Positions 17,367 through 26,700 of a stretch of DNA of 64,000 bases are shown one piece after another. Every line of letters begins with the position of its first letter. The first letter of the stretch is position 1. Source of the DNA: Mucilaginibacter sp. (lineage in GTDB: Bacteria; Bacteroidota; Bacteroidia; Sphingobacteriales; Sphingobacteriaceae); contig JAUCSE010000053.1 in NCBI GenBank assembly GCA_030445275.1, positions 62,001-126,000 of the forward strand, read 5' to 3'. The notes below the pieces were generated by a model, which was not told the DNA's origin, did no database searches, and worked only from the letters and a program-made list of their open reading frames with translations. Position numbers and translations under genes: made by a program.

Positions 17367-17933
17367 CTAATCAACTCCGTGCAAATGAATAGGATAAACA
17401 AATTTCAGATACAAGAAAAAGAAAGCGATAGACATAGCAAGGATAATTAATCCAATTACAGCGGATGTGATTTTTATACCGCCTTTACCTATTTCAAAGG
17501 AATTTATTTCAGCTTTGATTTCTGAGTCTCCCTTTTTGTCATCTTTTTGTTCCTTTTTTCTATCCTTTGAAACGGAGTTTGAAAAACGCTCTTCCAATTG
17601 ACGTAATACAACCTTATTGGTAAATTCAAATTGTTGATAAGATAAATATAATCCCATTAACACCACTAAAATCACCGTTATAAAAATAATAATGGTGCTT
17701 TTATGCTGCCATTCGTAAATACTTTCATGTTGTCTTAAATCAAATTGCTTCTTTTCGAGTTGATAGATGCTAATCACATAGTTGATAGAATCAACATATG
17801 TTGAATCATCTTTTTGATGAACTATAACAGAAGGGCGGCTGAAATTAGTTTCAGGAGATAATAAAAAGAATATAGTGGCACCTGATATAACCACAATTAA
17901 CAATAACCTAATATATAAATGTAGAGGTCTCAT
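17367..17933 (-). CDS. Hypothetical membrane protein with three transmembrane segments
   Basis: 188 residues. Hydrophobic segments lie at about 7-24 (YIRLLLIVVISGATIFFLL), 77-98 (TIIIFITVILVVLMGLYLSY) and 155-178 (SAVIGLIILAMSIAFFFLYL). Between the last two is a highly charged, probably cytoplasmic stretch (SKDRKKEQKDDKKGD). No family recognised. It lies 5 bases after the OmpA-type gene on the same strand, so the two are probably co-transcribed and may form an envelope complex. Confidence 0.7.
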   Translation of the reverse strand: MRPLHLYIRLLLIVVISGATIFFLLSPETNFSRPSVIVHQKDDSTYVDSINYVISIYQLEKKQFDLRQHESIYEWQHKSTIIIFITVILVVLMGLYLSYQQFEFTNKVVLRQLEERFSNSVSKDRKKEQKDDKKGDSEIKAEINSFEIGKGGIKITSAVIGLIILAMSIAFFFLYLKFVYPIHLHGVD

Positions 17934-17938
17934 GGCGT

Positions 17939-18556
17939 TTAATTAGTTTTTTTAGGTGGCGATTTAGGAGGAGCTGTTTTTTTATGAGTAGGTACTGTTT
18001 TTCTGAGTTTAGTAGGATTTCTTTTTAATAAATCCAGATTTACACCCGGATCATCTTCAATAGTTCTCAAAAATCCTTCCTGATTCGCCGTTTTAAATTC
18101 TACCCGTCGGTTTATTAAACGCCCTTCTTCACTTGTATCATCAGCAATTGGATCAGTTTCGCCATTTCCTTTAATCCGTAATCGCTTTGGCGAAATACCC
18201 AAATTGACCAAATAGGTTTTTACAGCGTTAGCCCTATCTTTTGACAAAGTTACAGCATGTGCAGCGGTTCCTTCAGAAGAAGCGTAACCGACGATTACAA
18301 AATATTCGGTTGGGTGATCGTTTAAATATTTTGCAGTCGCATTCAATATCGAGTAACTTTCTGGCCTGATTCCCGCATTGTTTTTACCAAAGTGCACTTG
18401 TGTTTTTAGTAAAAGCTGCTGGCCTTTGGCCTTCTTCGCTGTATCTGATGATACGGGCTTGAGACTACTTTTCAAAGAATCCGCCGGAATTGTTTGACTA
18501 TTTGCATGAAAAGTAAAAAAAATGATCAAATAGCAAAAAGAGATAAGATATTTCAT
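17939..18556 (-). CDS. OmpA-family peptidoglycan-binding protein
   Basis: 205 residues from ATG 18556, which gives a good signal peptide (MKYLISFCYLIIFFTFHANS). The frame is open to 18622, but the extra 22 residues would mask that signal. The OmpA C-terminal domain spans about 60-170, with VHFGKNNAGIRPESYSIL, then GYASSEGTAAHAVTLSKDRA and NRRVEF. This fold binds the peptidoglycan diaminopimelate. A proline/lysine-rich tail follows. It is upstream of the membrane protein at 17367. Anchoring to the cell wall is known for the family; any link to the nearby signalling operon is speculation. Confidence 0.85.
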   Translation of the reverse strand: MKYLISFCYLIIFFTFHANSQTIPADSLKSSLKPVSSDTAKKAKGQQLLLKTQVHFGKNNAGIRPESYSILNATAKYLNDHPTEYFVIVGYASSEGTAAHAVTLSKDRANAVKTYLVNLGISPKRLRIKGNGETDPIADDTSEEGRLINRRVEFKTANQEGFLRTIEDDPGVNLDLLKRNPTKLRKTVPTHKKTAPPKSPPKKTN

Positions 18557-18956
18557 TGAAAGACTTAATTGTGAGCGGTTTAAGATTACATTAAAGTTAT
18601 GTTCAATTAATGATACTTCCAAATCTCATACACCATTAATTTATAGCAACTGATCTTGAACATACTCAAGGAAAACGTCGTACTGCTCGTTAAGTGGGCC
18701 TTGTTTATTTAGAAACGGCAACTATTATACACAAACGATGGCTGTTGGTATGCCCAGTAAAGGATTTTTGTTGTATATTGTTATTATGTATTGAAAAAAG
18801 CATTGCGATTTCAAAAGCTTTTTCGCATTATTACAATAACCTAAAACCAAAATCACAATGAAATTTTATTTTCTTCCCTTTTTTTGCCCCTTAAATCGAG
18901 GTCTTTCCAGAAAATTAAATAACACAATAATTATTAAAGGAAATTAAGTTATTCCA
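18557..18956. other. Intergenic region upstream of the GHKL/PRTase operon
   Basis: About 400 bases between divergent genes, A+T-rich on the right. The minus strand holds a short protein-like open stretch ending at 18641 (QGPLNEQYDVFLEYVQD) without an ATG start, perhaps a gene remnant. No exact TAnnTTTG promoter was found; the operon promoter probably lies in 18760-18900. Confidence 0.4.
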
Positions 18957-21359
18957 ATGAGTTTACTTCAACAATACCGTAAAGGCAACAAACTCAAATT
19001 AAATATTAAATCAACGGTCAATAATTCCTTGATAACAAAAATCGTCCACGATTATAAAGAGCTTCTCCAGCAAAGAAATAAAGAAGGTATGTCTTTCGTG
19101 GAAGAAGCAAAAGAACTGGAAATTACTTTCATTGAAAACGCTTCTCAAGAGGATGCAAACGAAGCTTTTGACTTGCTGTTCCTCTCTTATCTGGCCTTAC
19201 TTAAGACTGATTTTCCCAATATTACTATAAAGCTATATTATCCATTTTTCGACGAAAAAAAAGATCGAAATAACTATTTTTTTAAACTTAATCAACATCG
19301 ATTACATTTTTTCATAACCGGAAGAAGAGAAGTGTTTCAATTGTATAAAAACAATATTGAATATAAGGCGCGAAGAATATTTCAGTCGGTTTCTTATATT
19401 CCACCTCTGCCTGTAGACGCCGTAACGCTAGATACTTTATTTGCAAAAAAACAGACACATAATGATTATCTATCATTAATAAATTTAACAATTAACGGAA
19501 CAGGCAATAATTTCTTCGATATTTCTGACAGAGAAGGCGTTTTATCTAAAATGCAGCAATTGTTTAAAGAAAAAAAAGACCCTTTACAAAGCTGGAATTC
19601 CAGTGATCTTAGCGGATTATATTTTCTGAAAGCTCTTTATGACCTTTACGTTTTACGGCATTATATCAATCTCCACTACGGCCTAAGCAGTGATTACCAG
19701 ATAGGACAAACTATCGTAAGTTCTAAAGATGATACAGAAAGTACGGTAACCTTTAGAAAAGAAATAGCCAATGTACTCATTGAAACCAGTGCATTTTATT
19801 TTAGCGATGTAGAAGCTTATTTTTTTTCCCTAATCATAAGCAACAGTGACCTCTTCAAAATCCCACTAAGTCGGGAGGAAATGCATGCCAAAGTGTCGCC
19901 GTTTTTTAGTGGAATAGAATTAGAGCAATTGGCAATAGATACCAAGTTTTTGAGGTCAAAATACATTAATATCTACAAGGAAAATTTAAGACGCATTATT
20001 GGATATGTAAAGGATATCTCATATGGTCTTGAAGAATTAGCAAAAAACATCGTAGACCACACAATTTCGAGGCATGGTATTATAACGGCCAGGATATATA
20101 AATACAAGCCTATAGTAAGTTTGAAAACCGTTGATGATGAGTGGTTAAATAAATTTAATTCAAATCATAAATTTTTAGATATCAATCTCATTGATTCAGG
20201 CTTCGTAAGTATTAAAAAGACATACAAAGAAAACCTCTTGAAAGAGAAAGAGTATTTCACGGGTGCTGACACAGGTGAGTCGACAAAGGCCTTAATGGTA
20301 GCTGAGTACAATGATGATATAGGACAAATAGAAAACTTTCAGTTAAGCGACTTTTTAAACTTTAATTCTGTAAAGCTCTACCATCAAATCAATCGAACAA
20401 AAGCTCGTCTCGGCCTTTTGATATTTGCACAAACAATTTTATACGAAAAGGAAGCGTTCGTTAGTCTATCATCCAACGACCTATATACCAATGACTTGAG
20501 CGGTTCCAATCTTTTTGTCAAGAACGGGGATATCGTTTTTCAAAAAATGGAAAAAATGATGCCATTGGGCACTCATTACAATTTCATCATTCCAATGAAT
20601 GAAGTTCTGGAAATGAATCAGAAAAGTGAAGATACTTCATACAAGGAAACCAGTATATCGTCTTCAGTATTTATGGAGTTACATAATTACGGGTTCGAGT
20701 ATTCTTCAAGAAAACGCCTTTTTAGAGTCGTATTTGAGTCCTCCAAAATCTCAACCGACAAATATGCTAAATTGGATGAGTTGAAAGCCCAAATTGGTCA
20801 GCAGTTTCATAATGGAATCATTGTGATCAATGCAAAAGACCTCGTTCATATTTTAAGCAACTCTAGCGACTGGATAAGGTTCCTTGCTAACATGCAATTT
20901 TCCTCCGATTTTTTCAAAGATATTATCGTTTGTGGCCTTCCATCTACGGTATATGTAGAAATCATAAATATCCTCAAGCTTTTCGATAAAATCTCTTCAC
21001 AAACTGTTGGATTCTGGAAAAAAGACAGATTTATCCTCTTCTACATCCCTGTTGAACATAACGGAAGCATCTTTTGGTTTAATAGCTTATTAACCGCAGC
21101 TCGGTATCGCCAGTTCGTAAAGATGAATGATGAAATTGGTTTGTATCACCTAAACTTTAACAGTGTGGTTGATCAGGAAGTTCCCGTTGGTGTGGAAACA
21201 AACGACCTGGAAGTATCAGATAGTCAATTATTTTCAAAAAGTAAAAAACTGTTAAATTTTGAATTACTGATCGAAAATGAATCTAAAATGAGCCTTTTTG
21301 AGGATACGATGACGTCCCTGATAAATATACCCATAGATAACGATATTCATGAAGATTAA
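18957..21359 (+). CDS. Large GHKL-ATPase protein, first gene of an uncharacterised operon
   Basis: 800 residues, no signal peptide or membrane segment. The centre carries GHKL (histidine-kinase/Hsp90-type) ATPase signatures: N-box E360-x3-N364-x3-H368 in GLEELAKNIVDH, G1-like box D413-S414-G415 in LDINLIDSG, and a glycine region RLGLLIFAQ around G486. The N-terminal 340 residues and the C-terminal 250 (with FFKDIIVCGLPSTVYVEII, alpha/beta) match no domain I know. There is no recognisable dimerisation/phospho-acceptor helix, so ordinary kinase activity is doubtful. Overlaps the next gene by 11 bases. A+T-rich composition and isolation suggest transfer. Function unknown; a sensor/ATPase of a defence-like complex is inferred. 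Confidence 0.8.
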   Translation: MSLLQQYRKGNKLKLNIKSTVNNSLITKIVHDYKELLQQRNKEGMSFVEEAKELEITFIENASQEDANEAFDLLFLSYLALLKTDFPNITIKLYYPFFDEKKDRNNYFFKLNQHRLHFFITGRREVFQLYKNNIEYKARRIFQSVSYIPPLPVDAVTLDTLFAKKQTHNDYLSLINLTINGTGNNFFDISDREGVLSKMQQLFKEKKDPLQSWNSSDLSGLYFLKALYDLYVLRHYINLHYGLSSDYQIGQTIVSSKDDTESTVTFRKEIANVLIETSAFYFSDVEAYFFSLIISNSDLFKIPLSREEMHAKVSPFFSGIELEQLAIDTKFLRSKYINIYKENLRRIIGYVKDISYGLEELAKNIVDHTISRHGIITARIYKYKPIVSLKTVDDEWLNKFNSNHKFLDINLIDSGFVSIKKTYKENLLKEKEYFTGADTGESTKALMVAEYNDDIGQIENFQLSDFLNFNSVKLYHQINRTKARLGLLIFAQTILYEKEAFVSLSSNDLYTNDLSGSNLFVKNGDIVFQKMEKMMPLGTHYNFIIPMNEVLEMNQKSEDTSYKETSISSSVFMELHNYGFEYSSRKRLFRVVFESSKISTDKYAKLDELKAQIGQQFHNGIIVINAKDLVHILSNSSDWIRFLANMQFSSDFFKDIIVCGLPSTVYVEIINILKLFDKISSQTVGFWKKDRFILFYIPVEHNGSIFWFNSLLTAARYRQFVKMNDEIGLYHLNFNSVVDQEVPVGVETNDLEVSDSQLFSKSKKLLNFELLIENESKMSLFEDTMTSLINIPIDNDIHED

Positions 21360-24300
21360 CAAGGACAGGTATTTCAGGAACCTCACTGGTTATAAGATTC
21401 CCAGTGGCCATTTTGAACTGGGTTCAAATTTGCATATTAAAGATTACTACTATGCAAAACGGCTTTTTTATAACAGCTTCTACACAAACAGATTCTCATT
21501 CCTGATAGTAAAATACATATTGTCCCAGTTTAACCCTTTAATCCAGCGAACTCTTGCAAGTGACAGCTCGAATTCAAAAGAATCAATCATCACACTCCTT
21601 GGCTATGAAAATTATTCGGAGTTGCTGGTTAGCAACGTCAGAAAGATGCTCAACGACTATATAGCGGAAAAATTCAAGCTGAAACGAGAAATATTCAACC
21701 ACGATATTTATACCAAAGAGGGGATTTTTCTAAAAAACCCTGATAAAATAGGGAAACACATCATATCTATATTCCCAATCAGCACAACGTTTTCAACCTC
21801 GATTAAAATCCAAGGGGAAATGAGAGAAATACTTCAAAATGAGCCATTCGTCAACTATAATCTCATATTTCATGATCCTATTATCAATTGCATCATTATT
21901 TCTAATTCGGAATTGAAAGAAGATAAAGAATTTGGTAATGAGGACATTGAAAAGCAATTTGGATGGGAGTTCTATAATCATATTACAAAGGCTATAGAGA
22001 TGCAGCACTTCGACAACCAGTTGGGAGAAGTAGGCAATCCTAGCTTTAAGGGTTTTAGCTCATCAAAAAGAATATCACAGAAATTTTTTCTGTCTGTCGA
22101 AACTGAATGGCAAAGGATTGACGAATGTCAACAGTGTTATCCGCCAGATCCTCGTGCTGAAGAATGCCTGGTAGAAACAAAAGCCAGTTCAGTAACACCT
22201 AATTTAATGTTCGGATATCCCAAGACATTTGAATACAATGAACTAACTAATGCGTATAAACTCTTCAGTATAAAAAAGGGGCCTGATCGTCAGGAGCCTA
22301 TCGTCTACAGGCGCCACTTTACCAAAGATGGAAAAAATTACATCTATTATATAAGGGTTGGCAAATTTCTACAGGCGAATAATTTGCAAATCAGATCGTG
22401 GCTTGCTACAATGCGGGAAAAAGACATGCAGCCACTATTGGATCAGAATATCGTGATCGTAACACCGACTTTGGGATCAAATTCCGGCTTCGTAAATTTG
22501 GTAAACGACCAAATATTTTCCGACACTGCCACGATTATCCAATATAATCCAAAGGAAGAGTTTTTACAAAATTTCAAAATATTTTATGCCGACATCTTAA
22601 ATAATGCTGATGCAGTAATTTTTGTGGATGATGTGCTGTCAACTACGAATTCACTTTCGGATATAGATTTTTTTATTAGGAATGCCCGGAATGATAATAA
22701 AGGCATTGATTGTTGCATCAATCTTATTAACAGGGTTGGTTATTACAACTACCTGAAACTGCTGGAGAAATTGAAACGAAGAGTATCTTCGAGAATATTA
22801 ACAACCAACTTTTTTAGTTTCACGAACATTAATGTTACGCCAATTGCTTACCGAAATAAATTTCCTTACCTTATACTTAAGGACAAATTTAAGGAACTTG
22901 CTCAAAAGTCTGTTTTAGATAGCATGAGGATTCATTTCAAAGAAAAGGAAGGCTTATTTGAGCCTTTTGACATCGGAAAACAATTTGATAAGCTGGAGAA
23001 TGAAAATCATGTCAAGGCGTTATTTCAGTTCCTGTTTTTGCATGAATTTAATAAGCTATTCACCATTAAAAATAAAGACAAAACATATCTACATACCGAA
23101 CTTATTAACAAGATATTTGAGACTAGTGGACCTGTATCCTATGAGTATTATCTGAATTATTTAAACTTAAAAGAAAATCACAATTCGCTCAATAGCTTCC
23201 TGGTTGAATACCCTTTTTATCGCTATGAAATAAGAAATGCCTTATTCAAAGTGTGCACCCTGGATTCATATATCCATCACCAACATATTAAACAAACCGT
23301 ATTTAAATGGGTATTGAACTCGTTGATCGAAATTGTTGAAAAAATTCTAAGAGACACTAAGGTTAGCGATGAGTTTTTCCAGGCGAAAAATGGAAACGAA
23401 TCAATGGCTTATTCCCCATTTCAGAACTTCAAGTTTTTATTGAAACGGGGAGCTAAGCTAAAGATGAATTACATTTATTCAATTGCCATGCTTAATGCAA
23501 TCAGAGTCATACTGGTCGGCATAGAGCGGGTAAAGACAAACACGCATTATCTTATTTCAGAGAACAGTATTTCCTTGTTAGAAGAACCGCAATACCGGGT
23601 ACTGATTGACCATCGGCGAACCAAAGAAATATATCCCATTGAGTTCATTACATATTATGTGGGGCTTTTAGAAGAACTAATCATAGAACACGAAGCCAAG
23701 GCGCTACAATTAGTAGTAAATATTAAAAAAATTATTGATCAGAATTTGAAAGATGATTACTCCGGTAAAACACTTAAAAACTCCTACAACGATCATTTTA
23801 CGCAACTATTGAGATTACTTGTTCTAGAAAACACATTCATTTTCCATACATCGAGTGATAAATTTTTGAGTAAAGCTGAACGTCTCATTTTATTCTCGGA
23901 CCCCAATGCAGAAGAATTTGTCGATAAACTAAAGACCTTTGAGCAAACATATTCTTTCCAATTTGCCAACAATATGTTGTCAAGATTTGATTTCGTCAAT
24001 GGAAGGACAATTTATAAGCAGGAGGATTCAATCTTTATGTCCTTTCAATATATGATGCTATTAAAAGCATTACTTAGAAATGACCTTAAAGAAAATAAAA
24101 GCTCCGTTTCGATCAAGGATAAACTTAATAAAACACTCGAATTGATTTGTCAGATACTCGATGTTAAAAATGGCGGTGCATTTTTGGCTATCAAACACAG
24201 ACATAGGAGTCAAATCACTCAAACCGATGATGTGGTGATCGTTGGAGAATATCAAAACGACGAAGCATTTGAATTCATGGGTGATGATTTAAGCCAGGAA

Positions 24301-25530
24301 AGTTTGTTATTTCAGGTTTTCAACGGTATTTCTGAAAAAAAGAGCAAATATACCTTATCAACCTTCGAGGTCACATTGGATACCAACTGTCAGTATCATT
24401 TTCGTCAAAATGAACAGTTTCAGCCGCAACACTTAAGCTCATTCTACGAATTTAAAGGCAAGATAAAATATAAGAATATTTTTTACCTCCGGATCTCAGA
24501 TATTGCAATGGATGAAATTACGGAAGAATTTTCGGCATCTTCTCAAGCTGTAATATGCGTTTATAACAATCCGCTTAACGAATTAGAAATGCAAAAGCTC
24601 GCAGCAGTAATGAAGAACATCCCAGATCCGGCTAGCCAAAAAGCCATTCCTTTTTTTCAACAAGACGCGGATTCTTCTGTTATGGCAAGCTATGAGCGGT
24701 TTGATCCAAAGAAAATCAGACAATTATTATTGTTACGAAATGACCTTAACGCTTTTATCAATCACCATTTGAACAATGATAGTCTCCGCGCTTATATCGA
24801 CATACTTAATAAAAACAAATACTACTACACGCTGAAACACGGCACTGCTGTTTACGAAACATTAGTTGAGAATTATTTACAAAAATTACATAAGGCTACA
24901 TCCATGAAGGGAGTAAAGGATAGTGCTGAATTTCTAAAGGTTGCTTTAACTTACCTGATGAACAAGGTAAACCTGATGTCGACTGCTGCAAAACTATTTG
25001 ACGCGAAGGACGAGCTTTATCCCATGTTTGTTAAACATAAAGTAAACGATTTCGCGGATGCAATTGAAAAGTCATACAAATATGTATTGACCATGGAGCA
25101 GGCGAATCTAAATTTCCTGGAAGACACGGATTATGTGGAGTTTGACCGTTCTGGGATACCAGAAGAGTTTTTGTCATGTAAATTCACATTTTGTAAGAAT
25201 CTGTTGAAAGAGTTGGTATTCGAAATCTTATATAATATTAAAAAGCATGCGGTAAATCCAAATCCATTTGAGATTAATAATCATAATAAACTTAAGATCA
25301 CAGTCGCTTTAGTGGAGGTAAAGAAAAACTACTATATGCGGGTATCCAATAATTTCTCCGATAAATCTGAGACATTTGTCAAAGATCTTTCTGATAATTT
25401 ATTAAAAAGGCGCAATACAGATGGCCTAAACCTGATTTACAATATAATAAATATCATTTCTAAAAGGATGGTCTTTCTCGAAGAGCAGGCGGACATCTTT
25501 AAAATTTATATACCCTTATCATTTGAATAA
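21349..25530 (+). CDS. PRTase-like and GHKL-ATPase fusion protein
   Basis: 1393 residues, cytoplasmic. Around 423-436, VIFVDDVLSTTNSL resembles the PRPP loop of type I phosphoribosyltransferases (acidic pair D427-D428, then S/T-rich turn), preceded by a core strand IVIVTPTLGSNSG. A cysteine cluster (C260, C263, C273 in ECQQCYPPDPRAEEC) sits just before it. A GAF-like stretch may lie at about 920-1060. The C-terminus (about 1265-1393) is a second GHKL-like ATPase: N-box E1292-x3-N1296-x3-H1300, a degenerate G1 (RVSNN), G2-like TDGLNLIYN at 1357-1365. I recall a predicted immune family termed PRTase-CE that may be related; this needs a profile search. It may act on PRPP, NAD or nucleotides, but no reaction can be assigned. 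Confidence 0.75.
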   Translation: MKINKDRYFRNLTGYKIPSGHFELGSNLHIKDYYYAKRLFYNSFYTNRFSFLIVKYILSQFNPLIQRTLASDSSNSKESIITLLGYENYSELLVSNVRKMLNDYIAEKFKLKREIFNHDIYTKEGIFLKNPDKIGKHIISIFPISTTFSTSIKIQGEMREILQNEPFVNYNLIFHDPIINCIIISNSELKEDKEFGNEDIEKQFGWEFYNHITKAIEMQHFDNQLGEVGNPSFKGFSSSKRISQKFFLSVETEWQRIDECQQCYPPDPRAEECLVETKASSVTPNLMFGYPKTFEYNELTNAYKLFSIKKGPDRQEPIVYRRHFTKDGKNYIYYIRVGKFLQANNLQIRSWLATMREKDMQPLLDQNIVIVTPTLGSNSGFVNLVNDQIFSDTATIIQYNPKEEFLQNFKIFYADILNNADAVIFVDDVLSTTNSLSDIDFFIRNARNDNKGIDCCINLINRVGYYNYLKLLEKLKRRVSSRILTTNFFSFTNINVTPIAYRNKFPYLILKDKFKELAQKSVLDSMRIHFKEKEGLFEPFDIGKQFDKLENENHVKALFQFLFLHEFNKLFTIKNKDKTYLHTELINKIFETSGPVSYEYYLNYLNLKENHNSLNSFLVEYPFYRYEIRNALFKVCTLDSYIHHQHIKQTVFKWVLNSLIEIVEKILRDTKVSDEFFQAKNGNESMAYSPFQNFKFLLKRGAKLKMNYIYSIAMLNAIRVILVGIERVKTNTHYLISENSISLLEEPQYRVLIDHRRTKEIYPIEFITYYVGLLEELIIEHEAKALQLVVNIKKIIDQNLKDDYSGKTLKNSYNDHFTQLLRLLVLENTFIFHTSSDKFLSKAERLILFSDPNAEEFVDKLKTFEQTYSFQFANNMLSRFDFVNGRTIYKQEDSIFMSFQYMMLLKALLRNDLKENKSSVSIKDKLNKTLELICQILDVKNGGAFLAIKHRHRSQITQTDDVVIVGEYQNDEAFEFMGDDLSQESLLFQVFNGISEKKSKYTLSTFEVTLDTNCQYHFRQNEQFQPQHLSSFYEFKGKIKYKNIFYLRISDIAMDEITEEFSASSQAVICVYNNPLNELEMQKLAAVMKNIPDPASQKAIPFFQQDADSSVMASYERFDPKKIRQLLLLRNDLNAFINHHLNNDSLRAYIDILNKNKYYYTLKHGTAVYETLVENYLQKLHKATSMKGVKDSAEFLKVALTYLMNKVNLMSTAAKLFDAKDELYPMFVKHKVNDFADAIEKSYKYVLTMEQANLNFLEDTDYVEFDRSGIPEEFLSCKFTFCKNLLKELVFEILYNIKKHAVNPNPFEINNHNKLKITVALVEVKKNYYMRVSNNFSDKSETFVKDLSDNLLKRRNTDGLNLIYNIINIISKRMVFLEEQADIFKIYIPLSFE

Positions 25531-25532
25531 AT

Positions 25533-26045
25533 ATGGCTAGTATATTGATTATTGAAGACAATATTAATCATTATCGTTTTTTTTTCAGCTTGTTAAATGC
25601 GAAATACACGGTTTTTCCTGCAGATGAACGTGACTTCAAAATACTTCGTTCGTTACTTTCAAAAATGTATAGTGACGGAAACAGTATTGGTGTAAAAAAG
25701 AAAGCTGTTGATTCAATTACAGAGATTATCGGCGATGCGTTGCCTGATCTTTACATCATGGACTACCAATTACTTGAAGGAGAAGATGCTTGTAACGGAT
25801 TAGGCTTTGCACGAGATTTCATACGAAAGAGCCGTATTTTGTTCGTAACCGGAATAGATAGTAATAAAATAATTAATAAGATTAACGCTTATACAAGAGA
25901 TCCTAAGAATGACAACATTATGGATTCAGTACTGAAAGAAGAAAAATTGGATGATGAATTTGCCGACAATATCAGAACAATGGTAGAAGAATTACTGAAA
26001 AAAAATGCATCGGATGATCGACCGTTAAATATTTCCAATTTATAA
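25533..26045 (+). CDS. Stand-alone receiver-like domain
   Basis: 170 residues. It begins like a response regulator: SILIIEDN supplies the acidic pair (E8, D9), LPDLYIMDYQL places the phospho-acceptor at D77, and ILFVTG gives the conserved T106; a lysine near 135 (SVLKEEK) may complete the site. An insertion of about 20 residues lies between the first helix and third strand. There is no DNA-binding or enzymatic output domain. It starts 3 bases after the fusion gene and ends 2 before the next, so it is a tightly coupled subunit, perhaps a phosphorylation-controlled switch for the GHKL proteins. Its partner kinase is not evident. Confidence 0.75.
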   Translation: MASILIIEDNINHYRFFFSLLNAKYTVFPADERDFKILRSLLSKMYSDGNSIGVKKKAVDSITEIIGDALPDLYIMDYQLLEGEDACNGLGFARDFIRKSRILFVTGIDSNKIINKINAYTRDPKNDNIMDSVLKEEKLDDEFADNIRTMVEELLKKNASDDRPLNISNL

Positions 26046-26047
26046 TA

Positions 26048-26632
26048 ATGACAGCACCATCTAATTTCAACCAACTGGCAGATATTTTCGACAAAAAAAA
26101 CGCGGAGTTCAAAGCCTTCGAAAATACTTTTTTAGCCTTAGGGCGGAAACTTAGTAAAGAAGCAATCGAGGAAAATATAGACAAGTTCCAGAAATGGTTA
26201 TCTGTTTTTACTGATCTTTATACTGCTGTATCCAAAGAGGCGTTGGCGGAGGATACGGCCGGCCATCGTGCAAAATATGTCGATTGGTTAAACGTTCTGA
26301 TAAATAGAATTCAATTCATTTATTTAACACAGTTGTCTTATCAGCTTAATTATTTATACAACAAGCACAATCTTTTTGTGGCACGCGTTTCGATTTTTAT
26401 TGGAGTAGGTTTAACCATATTATCGCTTGCATTCCCATATGTTATGCCAAATCAATTCGAGTTAGATATGAAAAGGTTCAAGGATACCAGCGAGGTGCAA
26501 CATACACAGATCATAAATTTGGAGAACCGCTTGCTTAAATTACAAGCAGTAATGAGTCATAGGGACAGTATTGATAATTCAACACCAAAGTCAAACAAAT
26601 CAAACCTTCCCGTAAAAACAACAGGTCATTGA
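26048..26632 (+). CDS. Membrane protein with C-terminal coiled coil, last gene of the operon
   Basis: 194 residues. A helical, soluble N-terminal half (1-105) is followed by one hydrophobic span of about 25 residues (ARVSIFIGVGLTILSLAFPY) and a charged coiled-coil-like stretch (TQIINLENRLLKLQAVMSHR), then a low-complexity polar tail. No signal peptide and no family recognised. It could tether the preceding cytoplasmic proteins to the membrane or be a membrane-acting effector. Only 2 bases from the receiver gene, and followed by a terminator that ends the operon. Confidence 0.65.
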   Translation: MTAPSNFNQLADIFDKKNAEFKAFENTFLALGRKLSKEAIEENIDKFQKWLSVFTDLYTAVSKEALAEDTAGHRAKYVDWLNVLINRIQFIYLTQLSYQLNYLYNKHNLFVARVSIFIGVGLTILSLAFPYVMPNQFELDMKRFKDTSEVQHTQIINLENRLLKLQAVMSHRDSIDNSTPKSNKSNLPVKTTGH

Positions 26633-26659
26633 ATTTCTTCTATAAAGAGACCATGAAAC

Positions 26660-26697
26660 AAGTCCGGCAGCTGAATCTGCCGCTCTCATATTTTTTT
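26660..26697 (+). terminator. Terminator between the operon and the convergent KAP gene
   Basis: CGGCAG (26665-26670) / CTGCCG (26677-26682) with a 6-nt loop, followed by CTCTCATATTTTTTT. It ends the plus-strand operon just before the stop of the convergent gene at 26701. Confidence 0.75.
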
Positions 26698-26700
26698 GAA

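Noticed and set aside
17939..18556. OmpA-type gene as part of a Zorya-like defence system
   Set aside because: The protein is secreted and has no MotB-type membrane anchor; no MotA-like or Zorya effector genes are adjacent.
18957..25530. Reading the two large proteins as ordinary sensor histidine kinases
   Set aside because: GHKL boxes are present, but no dimerisation/phospho-histidine helix, membrane sensor or PAS arrangement could be found.
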